Shown here one piece after another: positions 29,682 through 40,460 of a stretch of 64,000 bases of DNA. The translations under genes were made by a program, and so were the position numbers. Within the stretch, counting starts at the first letter, position 1. Every line of letters begins with the position of its first letter. The stretch comes from Septoria linicola (Eukaryota > Ascomycota > Dothideomycetes > Mycosphaerellales > Mycosphaerellaceae), in contig CP099419.1 in assembly GCA_024114885.1 (NCBI GenBank), positions 2,976,001-3,040,000 of the forward strand, in the 5' to 3' direction. Under the pieces are notes generated by a model that saw only the letters and a list, made by a program, of their open reading frames with translations, did not search any database and was not told where the DNA came from.

Positions 29682-31865
29682 TCACATTCCTCCCACTTGC
29701 AACCAGGGCTGTAAGACATCGAGCTCCGCTTCCTCCAATACCCTGCCACTCGGTCTCCTCTGCTGGCTCTGATCCCAACCAAGATCGTCCATCACCGCAA
29801 TGTTGGGCATTCCCAAGTTCCCGCACATACTCAACGTCCTCAACATGCTCACACTTTCCCTCATGCTCCACTGCGGACTCGTCCTGGTGCTATCGACTGC
29901 GGTCGTACTGAAGATGCTCGGCAATTGGCTGTTCGTGGTTGATCCGAAGAGCTGTCGCTGCTCGTCGGGTGGCGGAAGCGTAACACTTTGCATTTCATAT
30001 CCCACTAGACCTTCCATTTTGGCCATGAGGGGTTTGAGATAGCGCGACTCCTTCCCGCGCATTGAGGAAAGCCGATTGAGAAGGATGTTGAGATATTGCT
30101 TGCCTTCGAGAAAAGTGGAAGACGTATCTCCAGCTGTACATCGTAGAACATCTGCGAGACAGCCTGCGATATCGGAGAGCTTTTGTTCCTGCCGACAAGG
30201 TAAGCAGTTTTCAATGCAGTTATTCTGATCAAGACGCCTTACCATGCCAATCCCATGTGAGTCAAGGGCAAGCGCACTCGCGCCGGACGTTATCTCAACC
30301 ACTTTGCGTGCAAGTTCGACTGGGTAGTCGAGTCTCATTCCACCTTCACCTTGGCCCCAGATCAAGCCGTTACTGACACCCATCTGCCACGCTAGCACAT
30401 GTAGCCACTCGCGCGTAACACTGATGTCTAGATGTTGTGTTTCCGTAAGCTCGCCGACGGCCACGGCATGTGCGCTTGCGTCAAGTTGCTTCTGTGTCCT
30501 TACCAGCCAAGCTTCGTCGCAGAGACTGGCTCTCCTAGATCCCCGCCATGCACTGACAAAGCTGTCATCGACAGCACTGAAGAGGTTGGCCAAATTCACA
30601 AAACCGTTCAACAGCTGCGGGTCTTCGCTCTCAAACACAGCCGGAAGTGATACTGATGCACTGAGTCTGGTTTTCTTCCGCCGCTGCACTGCATACGCTC
30701 GTTCGGTAATGAAGAGCAGCCAGTATAGCCTTCTCCGCCACTGCGCGTCGATCGGGTCCAGCTTTTCGTAGGCATCTTCGTCGTCCATATTCATGTTCTC
30801 GGAAAAGGTGATGCTTTCTTGTAAGAAATACCAGGCCTGGTTGTGTCTCTCGTGGTTGCCGTAAAAGCAAAACAAGAAGAAGCTGGTCATGACATTCAGC
30901 GTAGTCGCCTGCTCGGGATAATCGAAGGTCTTTCGTTCTCGCAGACACTCTTCGGCAAAGAGTAGGTCTGTTCTCCTGCCTGGATGCACAGGCGGCGGCT
31001 GTGGTATTGAGTCGTCGAGCTGCACCACCGTCGTGGCACACAGGGCACATAGAAACGCGTACATTTCGGAACTCATGTTGTGATTCGAGTACACGGTGTG
31101 GTCCAAGAACACCGAGCTATCCAGGACAGGCATTATGGCGAACATATGTCGGAAGAAAAGCTGCACAAAAGGGAAGAAAGTCTCAGTAGGTATGGCACGC
31201 TGGCCGTAGTGCTCTGAAGCACTTGGAGAGAAGACTTGCGATGGGCCTTCACTGCCTGTTACGGATTCGGACTGTTGTGTAGTGCCAGTCCAGCTGCGTT
31301 GCGGTGGGTTTGGCGGCATTGGACGAGGCTCTCGGTGCGGCAGTTGTTGTTCCTGTTTGACAACGTGTGGATACGCTTGTTGTGATTGCGGAACAGAGGT
31401 AGGCATCTGCTGATAATACGAAGGTTGATCTGGCGCAACGCTGGTAGGAGGACCGTACATGCCTTCCTGGTTCGGATGAGCCTGGTATGGTGCTGCACCA
31501 GGAGGCACGCTGCCATTCGTGCCCCATCCCCAATTGCTTCCGAACGGCTGGCTAGGACCCGATGGGCTGGCAGGGCTTGGAGTCTGGGAAGATGCGTCGT
31601 CGTCTATTCGTCGCAGAGCGTGAAGAACCCTCGCACTGCGTAGACCCTTGGGCCCTTTCTTTCTCGGGACTGCAAGATAGGCGCATCGTATACTAGCCTT
31701 CTTACATGGTGTGCACGGATCCTGTCCATCGCAGCGCACCTTTCGTTTTCGGCAGCAATCGCATGCGCGTTTCAACAGCTTGGGTGCGTTACTACCAGCA
31801 TTCTGCTCGTTGGTCGATGCTGACATTGTCGGCGCGCTGGGCCCTGGCTGACCATCTGTAGCCAT
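29682..31865 (-). CDS. Zn2Cys6 fungal transcription factor
   Basis: An intronless 727-residue protein. Residues about 34-61 hold the binuclear zinc cluster, spacing C-x2-C-x6-C-x5-C-x2-C-x6-C (CDCCRKRKVRC then DPCTPCKKASIRC), followed by the basic linker VPRKKGPKGLRSARVL, common in sugar-responsive regulators. A long Pro/Gln/Ser-rich region follows, then a fungal-specific middle homology region from about residue 230 (FPFVQLFFRHMFAIMPVLDSS) with RRRLYWLLFITERAYAVQRR. It should bind paired CGG-type sites and regulate transcription; the target pathway cannot be read from sequence. The 600-bp upstream region carries its promoter. Confidence 0.92.
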   Translation of the reverse strand: MATDGQPGPSAPTMSASTNEQNAGSNAPKLLKRACDCCRKRKVRCDGQDPCTPCKKASIRCAYLAVPRKKGPKGLRSARVLHALRRIDDDASSQTPSPASPSGPSQPFGSNWGWGTNGSVPPGAAPYQAHPNQEGMYGPPTSVAPDQPSYYQQMPTSVPQSQQAYPHVVKQEQQLPHREPRPMPPNPPQRSWTGTTQQSESVTGSEGPSQVFSPSASEHYGQRAIPTETFFPFVQLFFRHMFAIMPVLDSSVFLDHTVYSNHNMSSEMYAFLCALCATTVVQLDDSIPQPPPVHPGRRTDLLFAEECLRERKTFDYPEQATTLNVMTSFFLFCFYGNHERHNQAWYFLQESITFSENMNMDDEDAYEKLDPIDAQWRRRLYWLLFITERAYAVQRRKKTRLSASVSLPAVFESEDPQLLNGFVNLANLFSAVDDSFVSAWRGSRRASLCDEAWLVRTQKQLDASAHAVAVGELTETQHLDISVTREWLHVLAWQMGVSNGLIWGQGEGGMRLDYPVELARKVVEITSGASALALDSHGIGMVRRLDQNNCIENCLPCRQEQKLSDIAGCLADVLRCTAGDTSSTFLEGKQYLNILLNRLSSMRGKESRYLKPLMAKMEGLVGYEMQSVTLPPPDEQRQLFGSTTNSQLPSIFSTTAVDSTRTSPQWSMRESVSMLRTLSMCGNLGMPNIAVMDDLGWDQSQQRRPSGRVLEEAELDVLQPWLQVGGM

Positions 31866-32468
31866 GGCTGTCCACCAGCGGTTGTGCCTCCTCTACTGCG
31901 CACAAGCCGTATTCGGTCCTTCTCAAAACACTGCTCTTTCATGTATGCGCAGACTCAGCGACTGGCGCGGTGTGGGATTCGGTGAATTGGCGTGGTAGAA
32001 ACGAGCCTTTGGCGTCTCGGCCTTCGTTATCTGTGCAGCGACAACATGCAGCGGCGTATGCGAGTCTTTTCAAGACTTCGGTGGTGTTGAGGCTCTCTTG
32101 CTAGGGCGGCGAATGCACGCGCTAATGCATCGATTGTGGGGTATCGTGTGTTCTCCACGCGGCGATTTGTACTGCTGACAACACAAAGTTGCCCCTAGTC
32201 GGCGTTTGATGGCAAGAGGATTGCCGCACACAGCACGCTTCGAAGCAAGAAATGGTCAAACAAGTGCTCATCATAGATGCGAACACCGCGCATATCTGCT
32301 TCGCGTGTCAGCACTTATAGATGGTCCAGATCGTGGCCATCGGCATATTGCGTAGCTCGGCATACCATTCAGGCATTCGGATCCGATCCGTGACCAGGAT
32401 AGCTGTGAGTGATTCGTAGAGAAGTCAGCACTGCCCGGTTTGTAGTACAGTCGAGTCCCCGTGTCAGA
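31866..32468. other. Upstream region of the Zn2Cys6 gene
   Basis: About 600 bp with no gene; it is promoter side for the regulator and 3' flank for the SDR-like gene. Confidence 0.45.
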
Positions 32469-33641
32469 TCAGCTTGGAGTCTGAATTTCTTCGTGCCGTT
32501 CGATGTCTGCAGCACTTGAGCATTCTACGAAGTCTTCCAGCTCCTCGCTGACAGTCTTGAGCTTCTCCTTGACAGCGGTGACGCCCTCTACTCCAACGAT
32601 GTGTCGAGCTGGCGGATTATCATGGCCCCCAATGGCGGCGACAGCATGGACAGTCTCTGCCACTAAGCGCTCTTTCATTCCCCTGTTGAGTGGCGCGTAG
32701 AGGCTTTTGACATCGCTTGAGTACAGCTGATCGCCAGTCGTTGGTTCCGCCGAGCCCTCAATCTTGTCTAGCAAGGATGAGAGAATGTTTCGTGACAGCG
32801 GCGCTGGATTGTTCTCGTCCGTATAGCAGGCCATTGGTGGAGCCGAAGTGATACGATGCGTGAGCACATTGACTTCCATGTTTGGCTGTACAATAGTCAC
32901 CTTGATATTGAACGGCGCGATCTCATATGCTAGACTGTCGCAGTAGCCCTCAATCGCCCATTGACTTGCGCAGTACATGCTGAGTCCAGGAGTGCCTAGA
33001 TGTCCTGTAACAGCGGTCATCAGTACAATATGGCCATTCTTCTTTTCTCGAAAAATAGGAAGCGTGGCCTTGATGATGTTCACCGGACCAAAAAAGTTCG
33101 TCTCGAATTGATCCTTGACCAGGCTCAGTGTCCTCGAGCTCTGCGACAACTCCTCTACTGTGCCTACGACGATCTCCGAGTGGCAGCAGAATAGTATGTC
33201 GACGCGCCCGAAGCAACGGACAGCTTCGGCGACTGCGGACTGGCATTGGCCCATGATTCTGACATCCAGAGCTACCACACGAAGTCTGCTCTTCCACAGG
33301 CCCCTTTCGCGTTCTTCCTTCTCTGCTCGCTCCTTGCTCTTCTCTTTCCTGCCGCCCTTGTCTTCGTCGTCGAGATTGTCCCCATCCTCTTGACCATCTG
33401 TAATTGCAGACGGAGCACTCAACTCCTCCAAAAAGTCCTTGAAGTCCCGGCTACGCTCTTCCTCTCTCTCAAACTCCGTAGGCTGCACGCCCGCAGTGAC
33501 ATAGTCGCCATGAGCGAGCAAATGCCTGCACAGCGAAATGCCAATGGGGCTATTGGCGCAAGTCAAGAACCAGACACGCGGAGCATTGTGCGTAGGGAAC
33601 TTAGGAGTCCGCGGCAACTTCGATTCGTTTGGAGCAGACAT
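32469..33641 (-). CDS. SDR-like protein with altered active site
   Basis: A 390-residue protein starting at ATG 33641 (MSAPNESKLPRTPKF); the frame is open further upstream but without an ATG. The Rossmann fold begins RVWFLTCANSPIGISLCRHL, where the usual TGxxxGIG is replaced by TCANSPIG. FGRVDILFCCHSE, QFETNFFGPVNIIKATLP and GHIVLMTAVTGHLGTPGLSM are normal SDR elements. The catalytic YxxxK reads YCASQ, so the lysine is a glutamine. A charged insert rich in Glu, Lys and Asp (about residues 75-115) interrupts the fold after the second strand. I recall similar fungal proteins with the same lysine missing, so this may be a family trait and a non-catalytic protein. It is divergent from MED6. Confidence 0.8.
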   Translation of the reverse strand: MSAPNESKLPRTPKFPTHNAPRVWFLTCANSPIGISLCRHLLAHGDYVTAGVQPTEFEREEERSRDFKDFLEELSAPSAITDGQEDGDNLDDEDKGGRKEKSKERAEKEERERGLWKSRLRVVALDVRIMGQCQSAVAEAVRCFGRVDILFCCHSEIVVGTVEELSQSSRTLSLVKDQFETNFFGPVNIIKATLPIFREKKNGHIVLMTAVTGHLGTPGLSMYCASQWAIEGYCDSLAYEIAPFNIKVTIVQPNMEVNVLTHRITSAPPMACYTDENNPAPLSRNILSSLLDKIEGSAEPTTGDQLYSSDVKSLYAPLNRGMKERLVAETVHAVAAIGGHDNPPARHIVGVEGVTAVKEKLKTVSEELEDFVECSSAADIERHEEIQTPS

Positions 33642-34092
33642 GCCTGTTTCCGTGCGGACCTCGGTGGAATTCCACGCGAGTTCATCCACATCTCCTCTCG
33701 CTGCTGCTGTCCGTCTGGAGGACTGTGGGAGCGACACTGTTGGGACACCCGCGTCCGAAATTGGCGCCGATATGCAAGGGAGCTTTCGGCAGTGGAAGAT
33801 TGGGTTTGGCAGGTGCAGAAAGCTTAACTAGACACTGACATGGGTGTGCTTCGCGCGCATTTCGTGTTACTCTGTGATGTCGCATGTGAGCATCTGCGTT
33901 CACTTGGTCCACTTCGTCCTCAATCATCCTCACGCGCTCAGCCTAAATGAGCGGCGATGACATGAGGACGAGCGCGGTTTCCTGCGATAGATCCACTGCC
34001 CCATGGTGAACTGATGCGATAGCCGAAGAACAGCTGGGCAGGACGCTGCACTACACCGAAGGACACACTGTCTACCGAAGAGTGGTTTCATC
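33642..34092. promoter_or_regulatory. Divergent promoter region
   Basis: 451 bp between the SDR-like and MED6 start codons. No specific motif assigned. Confidence 0.45.
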
Positions 34093-35268
34093 ATGGCTGC
34101 GCAAAATGCACCGGCGTTGGACGAAATCGTCCACGCTATGCCGCAAGTCATTGACTGGTGGGTCAATACGATGGGCGGCAAGGCCATGGACGAGAACATG
34201 ATCCATCGGTATATGACCGAGTCGCCCTTCTTCGAATGGGGTAGCAAGAATGGACTGTTGTTCGAGCAAGGCAAGGTGGACTGGGCTACACACAACATGT
34301 GTAACAATCGCAGAGCATTAGAGGACAACTTGCGAGGAAGGGTCGGCCTCGAGTACATGATCGTGCAGGAGCCACAACCAGTCGCCGACAAAGAGCTGGC
34401 GGCGCAGGGCGTCACTACTGGGATATATGTCATTCGCAAGCAAGATCGACAAAGATCGCCAGCAGGACCTCGCGTGCGGCCTCCAGGCGTGATCCTCGAG
34501 GACAAGTGGGAGCTGACGGTGCTGGGCACGTATTTCATCGTTGGGCAGAACGTATATCAGGCACCAAATGTGTTCGACGTCGTGGAGAACCGCTTGCTCT
34601 CTGCCAGTAGCAGTCTCAACAAACTCATCGATGGCGCGATAGGCCTACCTCGATACAATCCAGCATCTGGCTACAGCTATCTACCACCGAGCCAATCTAC
34701 CAAGCGAGTGCCCACTGCTGCGGGCTCCGTGGCCGCTTCTCCCACAGGCTCACGGGAGGGGAGCGTTGCGCCTGGTGCGGACTCACAGTCATTGCGCTCT
34801 GGGTCACTGATGCCTGAACCCAATGCGGCGGCCTCTAAATCGACGCTCGAGCAGGATCAGACTCGACTGTTGGCAACCTCACTTGCCATGTCTATGAGAT
34901 ATGCTCACGACTACACGGACGAGAACCCACTCATCGGTGAGCCCGGGAGCTTCAAGTTCGCCATGACCGAGGCGGCGGTGAAGAAGCGCAGAGCAGAGGA
35001 AGAAGCAGCCGCCGCAGAAGCTCGTGCCAAAAAGGAGTCAGCCTCAAACAGTCGTGCAGCATCACCTAAGCCTGAGGCCGCTTCACCGAAGGTGGACAAG
35101 CCCCCTGCGGCCTTCACTACCGAGACGAAGCTGAAGACAGAAGAGAAGCGCAAGAACAGCACATCGAGTGGGAAGAAAAAGCGGGATCGGAAGAAAGGCA
35201 TGAGCAGCGCAGGGCCAAGTCCAACTACGCCAAGTGCTAGCACAGCGCCAACACCAAAAGCTGGTTGA
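34093..35268 (+). CDS. MED6: Mediator subunit 6
   Basis: An intronless 391-residue protein. The conserved Med6 domain covers about residues 1-200: LDEIVHAMPQVIDWWVNTMG, then IHRYMTESPFFEWGSKNGLL, GLEYMIVQEPQP, GIYVIRKQDRQ and WELTVLGTYFIVGQNVYQAP followed by DVVENRLLSASSSLNKLI. Med6 sits in the head module of Mediator and is needed for activator-dependent transcription by RNA polymerase II. The C-terminal 190 residues are Ala/Ser/Lys-rich and low complexity, ending in a Lys-rich stretch (KKKRDRKKG), longer than in yeast but usual for filamentous fungi. Confidence 0.95.
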   Translation: MAAQNAPALDEIVHAMPQVIDWWVNTMGGKAMDENMIHRYMTESPFFEWGSKNGLLFEQGKVDWATHNMCNNRRALEDNLRGRVGLEYMIVQEPQPVADKELAAQGVTTGIYVIRKQDRQRSPAGPRVRPPGVILEDKWELTVLGTYFIVGQNVYQAPNVFDVVENRLLSASSSLNKLIDGAIGLPRYNPASGYSYLPPSQSTKRVPTAAGSVAASPTGSREGSVAPGADSQSLRSGSLMPEPNAAASKSTLEQDQTRLLATSLAMSMRYAHDYTDENPLIGEPGSFKFAMTEAAVKKRRAEEEAAAAEARAKKESASNSRAASPKPEAASPKVDKPPAAFTTETKLKTEEKRKNSTSSGKKKRDRKKGMSSAGPSPTTPSASTAPTPKAG

Positions 35269-36466
35269 AAGTAGGTGCACGCCAGCGTTTAAGACACGAT
35301 TAGTCAATACACTCGATCGTGCCATGGCCGCTGTGTTCTCAAGGGACAAGGACTGTGTCAAGTGATGCAGTCATGCTGCATGCTCGACTCATCTTCGAGA
35401 GCCGGATGCCACAACCTCAAGGGATGACCAAAACCACTGATGGCTCACTTTTGAAACCCCACAGACATCACTCCTCAGTCGCATATGCGAGCGGCGAGTT
35501 AGGAGGTGAGCCTGTCTTGGTTAGTACTCGGAGCGTAAATGCTCGATGATCAAAAGACGTGAGCTGTCTGAACTACTCATCTCAGTCTCTGGCTTCTCGC
35601 TAACAGAAGTACAGGAGTGGTACCTAAGGTCCAGTCCGACTATGAACCGTGAACGAAAATGCAGTTGAAAGCGGATTGCAACTGGTTGTGTCGTCTTTCC
35701 GCGCAAGACATTCGGAAAGATACCCAGCTGTGCTTCCGAGAGCTCAGTCTCTGCTGCATAATCTGAGCAGCGTCGGAGCAGTCTTCGTAAACCCACGATT
35801 CAGCGACCCAGTGTCACTTGCATGGAGATTGGTTGCAGCTGCTTAGTGGCGAGCAGCATGGAGGTGCTCGAAGCAATTGCTGCTGCCACAATGTACTGAT
35901 CACACCACATCGCAGTCAGATCTCGAACGAGCTCACGTCTAACTGAAGATGCATTCAAGTTCGCCGAAGATGTAAAATAAGGCAGCGTCGCGGGCCACAC
36001 GTTCGTGTTTGCCGAGGTGATCTAACCACTTCGAGAGAGCTCGGTGAGCCACACGTCTCCAGCACGCATCTCTTTTTGTCCAAGAACAGATTTCTTCGCG
36101 CTTGAGCACTGGCAATCGCGGCGTTTTTCGTCTTCGCAATGCCTTCTCAACGACATCCGGGTCGTCGCATACCACTCGCGGCCTCTCGTGGTCGACATTG
36201 AGTTTTGTCCTGCGTGTAAACGCGATGGGGAAGCTTGATTGCGTGCTCACAAGATGGGAATTCCATTGGTGATCCCTCATTACTTTCAGGCTTGTTTGAA
36301 CTCATCTGAGACAGTGTGCGAGCGCAATAAGATACTAAAGCACGAACGATGCCCTGCATGAACGTTTCCAGAAGATCCGGTTGATGTACATTTTGTCGAT
36401 CGACTCTCACTTTTGACTGATCTCACGTCTTTCTCTCAGCTTGGAGCACTGCACACTTCTGCCAAC
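35269..36466. other. 1.2-kb intergenic region
   Basis: No supportable gene. Frames in it are short, on both strands, and lack domains. The right end should hold the promoter of the DszC-like gene. Confidence 0.45.
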
Positions 36467-38137
36467 ATGTCTAACAAAGCGAGAGTGTACACAGACCCCG
36501 CTATCTACGACCAACATCATCAGAAATTTGAGCGCGCTGGTTTGCCTCGTAATCAAGAAGAATGGGTCCAACGTGCTGCAGGTACGTGAAGGAGTCCATC
36601 TTCATTCAAGTCTCCAGACGATGGTATTGGCAATGGCTAACGAAACATAGATGTCGCTGAGATTCTGGGACAGGATGCTGCGCAACGTGACATTGAGAAC
36701 AAGTCGCCAAAGGCAGAAGTGGCCCTTCTCAAATCAGCTGGTCTGCTGAAGGTCCTAGGACCAAAGAGATATGGTGGAGGCGAACAGGTGAGGTGGTCAC
36801 GCATGTATCTCACGTTCACGTCGCTAAGAGTGAGCAGTCTTGGGAGACAGGGTACAAAGTTATACGAGAGGTTGCGAAGACGGATGGGTCGTTGGGAATG
36901 CTTCTCGGGTAAGTGATGTGCGGCATCCTAGGGTCAATGCAGTCCCAATACTAACTGATGGGATTACAGCTATCACTTACTCTGGTCGACTACTGCCAAC
37001 GTCGTCGGAACAGATGAGCAACAGGACAGCGTTCAAGAGGTCATCATTCGCAACAACTTCTTCGTTGGTGGTGCTGTAAATCCCCGTGATAACGACCTGA
37101 AGATCACGTCAGAAGGCGACGAAATCGTTTTCAATGGATTCAAGAACTTCAACACTGGAGGTGTTGTAAGCGATCTCACAGTGCTTGAAGGCGTGCTGGA
37201 CGGTACCGAGGACCACATCTTCACACTCGTGAAAACCGACCAGCCTGGTATCCAATTCTTGCACAACTGGGACAATGTAGGACTTCGACTGACTGAGTCT
37301 GGCTCCGTGAAGCTCGACAACATTCGCGTCCCATGGAGTGATGCTCTAGGTTGGGATCCTGCAACGAAGCGACCAATTCCAGAAGTGCTTGGAATTCCTT
37401 TTGCAAGCCTGCTGCTGCCGACCATTCAACTTGTGTTCAGCAACTTCTATCTGGGCATCGCCCAAGGTGCGCTCGGAGCAGCGACGCAGTATACCCTAAA
37501 GGGCACCCGCGCGTGGCCATATGGCGGCGACAACAAGGACAAAGCTACTGATGAGTGGTACATTCTCGAGCGCTACGGCGAGTATCGCGCACATCTGGCA
37601 GCTGCAGATGCTCTTGCCGATCGTGCCGGTGCAGAGATCGCGAACCTCTATCGCGAAGCTGGCCAATACGGATCAGTGGTTGACGAACCTGCGAGCTTCA
37701 AGGATAAGATCAATCCTCATTATCTCGCAAACGATCACCCGAGCACGACTCCTGTTGGGCCCAACCCACCATATACCCTCACCACTCTATCGAACTTCCA
37801 AGCGCCAGAGTCTAACGGATACACCAATGGCCACACCAACGGAGCCACAAACGGAACTTATGCATCTGGTCGTGCAGCCATCACTGCCCAGCGCCGTGGT
37901 GAGGTCGCTGCGACAGTCGCTCACGTCAAGGTCGTAACGACAGACACCGGCCTTTCCGTGACCAGCGGAATCTTTGAAATGCTCGGCGCTCGCGCGACTG
38001 GCAAGAAATACGGCTTCGATCGATACTGGCGTGACATTAGAACACACTCTCTGCACGATCCTGTCGCGTATAAGAAGCGTGAGGTCGGAAGGTATCAAGT
38101 GCTGGGCGAGATACCAGAGCCGACTTGGTACACATGA
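36467..38137 (+). CDS. DszC/TdsC-like flavin-dependent monooxygenase (acyl-CoA dehydrogenase fold)
   Basis: Model join(36467..36581, 36651..36787, 36838..36908, 36970..38137), 496 residues; introns 69, 50 and 61 bp. Exons 1-3 encode the N-terminal helical domain (ENKSPKAEVALLKSAGLLKV, then KRYGGGEQ and VAKTDGSLGMLLGYHLLW). The beta domain (FFVGGAVNPRDND, VFNGFKNFNTGGVVSD) and C-terminal helices (FYLGIAQGALGAATQYT, VTSGIFEMLGARATGKKYGF, then RDIRTHSLHDPVAYK) match the desulphurising-monooxygenase branch of the acyl-CoA dehydrogenase fold. Fungal relatives are poorly studied; substrate unknown, and the absence of a visible catalytic glutamate for dehydrogenation fits a monooxygenase. An Asn/Gly/Thr-rich insert (NGYTNGHTNGATNG) near residue 400 is probably a surface loop. 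Confidence 0.85.
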
Positions 38138-38495
38138 ATGGCAAAGTGTCCGGTCGGGTGTCTATGGTGTGACCTGAGGGAGAGATTGTTGGAGGAGCAT
38201 CGATATATGAGGTTGATGGGATGGGACACTTTGTAGCCTGGCGACATATTACTCTGAGACAATGGGTCGTGTATAGCCGAGACTCTTCAAACTCCTTCTT
38301 CCATAGTTTCTCAATGTCCCCATGTTATACCGTTAACATAAATCTACCTCGTGCATTTCACTTCCGTTGTCTGTCCAGGCATAGAGTCGGCTTGGCATCG
38401 AAGTTGGAACGGCAAGCGCAGCCGACTTTCCGACCTTCACGATCTCGATCCTCAGACATGTGAACGATCCTATACAAACACAACACTCCTTGACC
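38138..38495. other. Intergenic region
   Basis: About 360 bp between the monooxygenase stop and the SWC5 ATG; promoter of SWC5, nothing else seen. Confidence 0.4.
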
Positions 38496-39551
38496 ATGGA
38501 CGAAGATATGGAGGACATCGATCGCAAGGAGGAGGAATCGGCAGGAGAAGAATACGATGAGAATGCCGATGAGGACTTCAACCCCGAGCAAGCGAAAGAT
38601 GGTCCAGACAACTCGGAATCATCCTCAGACGAGGACGAAGATGATGCGCAGAGTAGCAAAACAGCCAAAAAGTCAAAGGCTACGAAAGGCAAGCGCAAAG
38701 TGACAGACGCGACACATGAGGCCGACCTCGATTCAGGAGACGAGGCAACAATACGGGAACGCAAAACGAAGCGACGGAAGAAGAACACCACGACTCACGA
38801 TGAGGACTCTGGCGGTGAAGGCGGCTTCATTCGCACGCGCAGGCAGCGCGCCGTGGAAAAGGAGGAGCGCAAGAATCGGAAGAGAGGAGTGAGAGAAGGT
38901 GCGGTGACGATCGATGTCGACAAGCTCTGGGCGGAGTTGAGCAGCGTTCCTATCGGAAGGACTGCGCTGCCGCCGCTCCTACCGACAAATGGCGGCGGGG
39001 ATGATATGGATGTCGATGAGGATGACAAAGAAAATGATATCGGAGGCGAGATGGTCACAATCAAGCGAAGAAGTCAATATGCTGGAGAGATCACATACAT
39101 CGAAGTGGAGGTACCACGCAACAGCAAAGAGGCCCGAAGATATTTTGAGGAACACCCTGAGCTTGATCCGCATCGCGCGGCAAATACAGAGGTTACGAAT
39201 ACGTCCGCTTCCACGACACATCGGCCGCTTCGAAGGCCTTCCATGTTTGAGCCGAATCCCACGGGCCTGGTTAAAGGTGTTGCGCCAGAAAAGCTCCGCC
39301 TACGAGCTCCCTCGCGAATTGATGTGCTCATGGCTCAAAAGAGAGCGGAGGCGAAGAAGAGCGCGCAGAAGCTGAGCACTATGCAGATGAGCCAGTATGA
39401 CTGGAAGAGTTATGTTGAAAAGGAAGGACTGAAGGACGAGCTGGACACGTACGAGAGGAGTGGAAACAGATTCTTGGCTAAAGAGGCCTTCCTGGACCGC
39501 GCGGCTGGCGCGAGAGAAGCTGCTGCGAGAGACGCGAGGTTGAAGATTTGA
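38496..39551 (+). CDS. SWC5: SWR1-complex subunit Swc5 (BCNT domain)
   Basis: 351 residues from the ATG at 38496 (MDEDMEDIDRKEEES); the frame is open 12 codons upstream but begins there with GTG. The N-terminal third is acidic with basic clusters, as expected for a histone-binding tail. The C-terminal 80 residues form the BCNT-C domain: KLSTMQMSQYDWKSYVEKEG, then LKDELDTYERSGNRFLAKEA and FLDRAAG. Swc5 is required for SWR1 to exchange H2A for H2A.Z. Intronless. The DWKxxVxxEGLxxEL signature is diagnostic. Confidence 0.93.
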   Translation: MDEDMEDIDRKEEESAGEEYDENADEDFNPEQAKDGPDNSESSSDEDEDDAQSSKTAKKSKATKGKRKVTDATHEADLDSGDEATIRERKTKRRKKNTTTHDEDSGGEGGFIRTRRQRAVEKEERKNRKRGVREGAVTIDVDKLWAELSSVPIGRTALPPLLPTNGGGDDMDVDEDDKENDIGGEMVTIKRRSQYAGEITYIEVEVPRNSKEARRYFEEHPELDPHRAANTEVTNTSASTTHRPLRRPSMFEPNPTGLVKGVAPEKLRLRAPSRIDVLMAQKRAEAKKSAQKLSTMQMSQYDWKSYVEKEGLKDELDTYERSGNRFLAKEAFLDRAAGAREAAARDARLKI

Positions 39552-40460
39552 GGAGATGCATCTGCATTGGCTGCGCTGTGAGGTTTGAATATGGAGGTTG
39601 TTGCATTCTTATGATACCCGGCTTGTCTGTACATACACCGCCACACTTTAGCATTCTGAGAGGCGACGGGTGTGCTGCCCAAAATCAATGTGAGAAGTCC
39701 TCACTCTGCCCTCTGCCCTTGGTCACGGATCCACGTCGTAGACTTGCTTGTCCCGCGTAGTGTGGACGCAGAGCGGGATGCCACTGAGGAGCATACATAG
39801 CTCTACTTTGGTACGCGAATCCTGGTCTGCAGATCGTCTACACTTGCCTCGAGCACAACGCACTCGCAACGACGCACAGCTCTCTAAACGCTTGCGCTGT
39901 CACGCCACGTTTTCTACTGATTCCGGCAGGAACGCTACGGAGGTATGACCGAGTCGTGCATCAGAGGCTCCGAAAGCACGAGGCAGCCCCTGTTACTGGA
40001 GTAGATTGTTCGTTCATCAGCGTCGTCTCGCGAAAGAAGACTGACTCCACTTGCATCGTCTGTTCTTACACTCCTTTCACAATCTTCAGCTTCTCCGCTC
40101 TTGTGCGACCCTTTCCCTTCTGACTTGCCCGCATCCGAGCACACGCGCCTACAGCTTCAACCATCGCCGAAAGAGACAACGTTGATAGCGACACAAAAGT
40201 TGGCCGCTTGCTTGCGATAGATAGTTCTAGCGATAAGAGAAATACGCGTGACACCCGCAGAATCTCTTTGCGGAGAACACCAGACGAAACGAAAGTCGCC
40301 ATCTGATCAGCCAGCCAGCTGTGAAGCAGAGCTACACGTGGGCCAGCGACTGATTCAGACGTCACTGCATTCATTCTTCAGGACAGCCAGGCAACCACTT
40401 CGCTTTGGCTGAGCAGGACAGTACTACTTGAACTGGAGCAGCGAGGCAGACTTCGGCATC
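39552..40460. other. 0.9-kb intergenic region upstream of PIS1
   Basis: No supported gene. One minus-strand frame (40374..40066, ATG start, 102 codons) shows no domain. The region should hold the PIS1 promoter and 5' leader. Confidence 0.45.

Noticed and set aside
40066..40374. Minus-strand 102-codon frame with ATG upstream of PIS1
   Set aside because: Ser/Ala/Leu-rich composition with no family pattern; lies in the likely promoter of PIS1.
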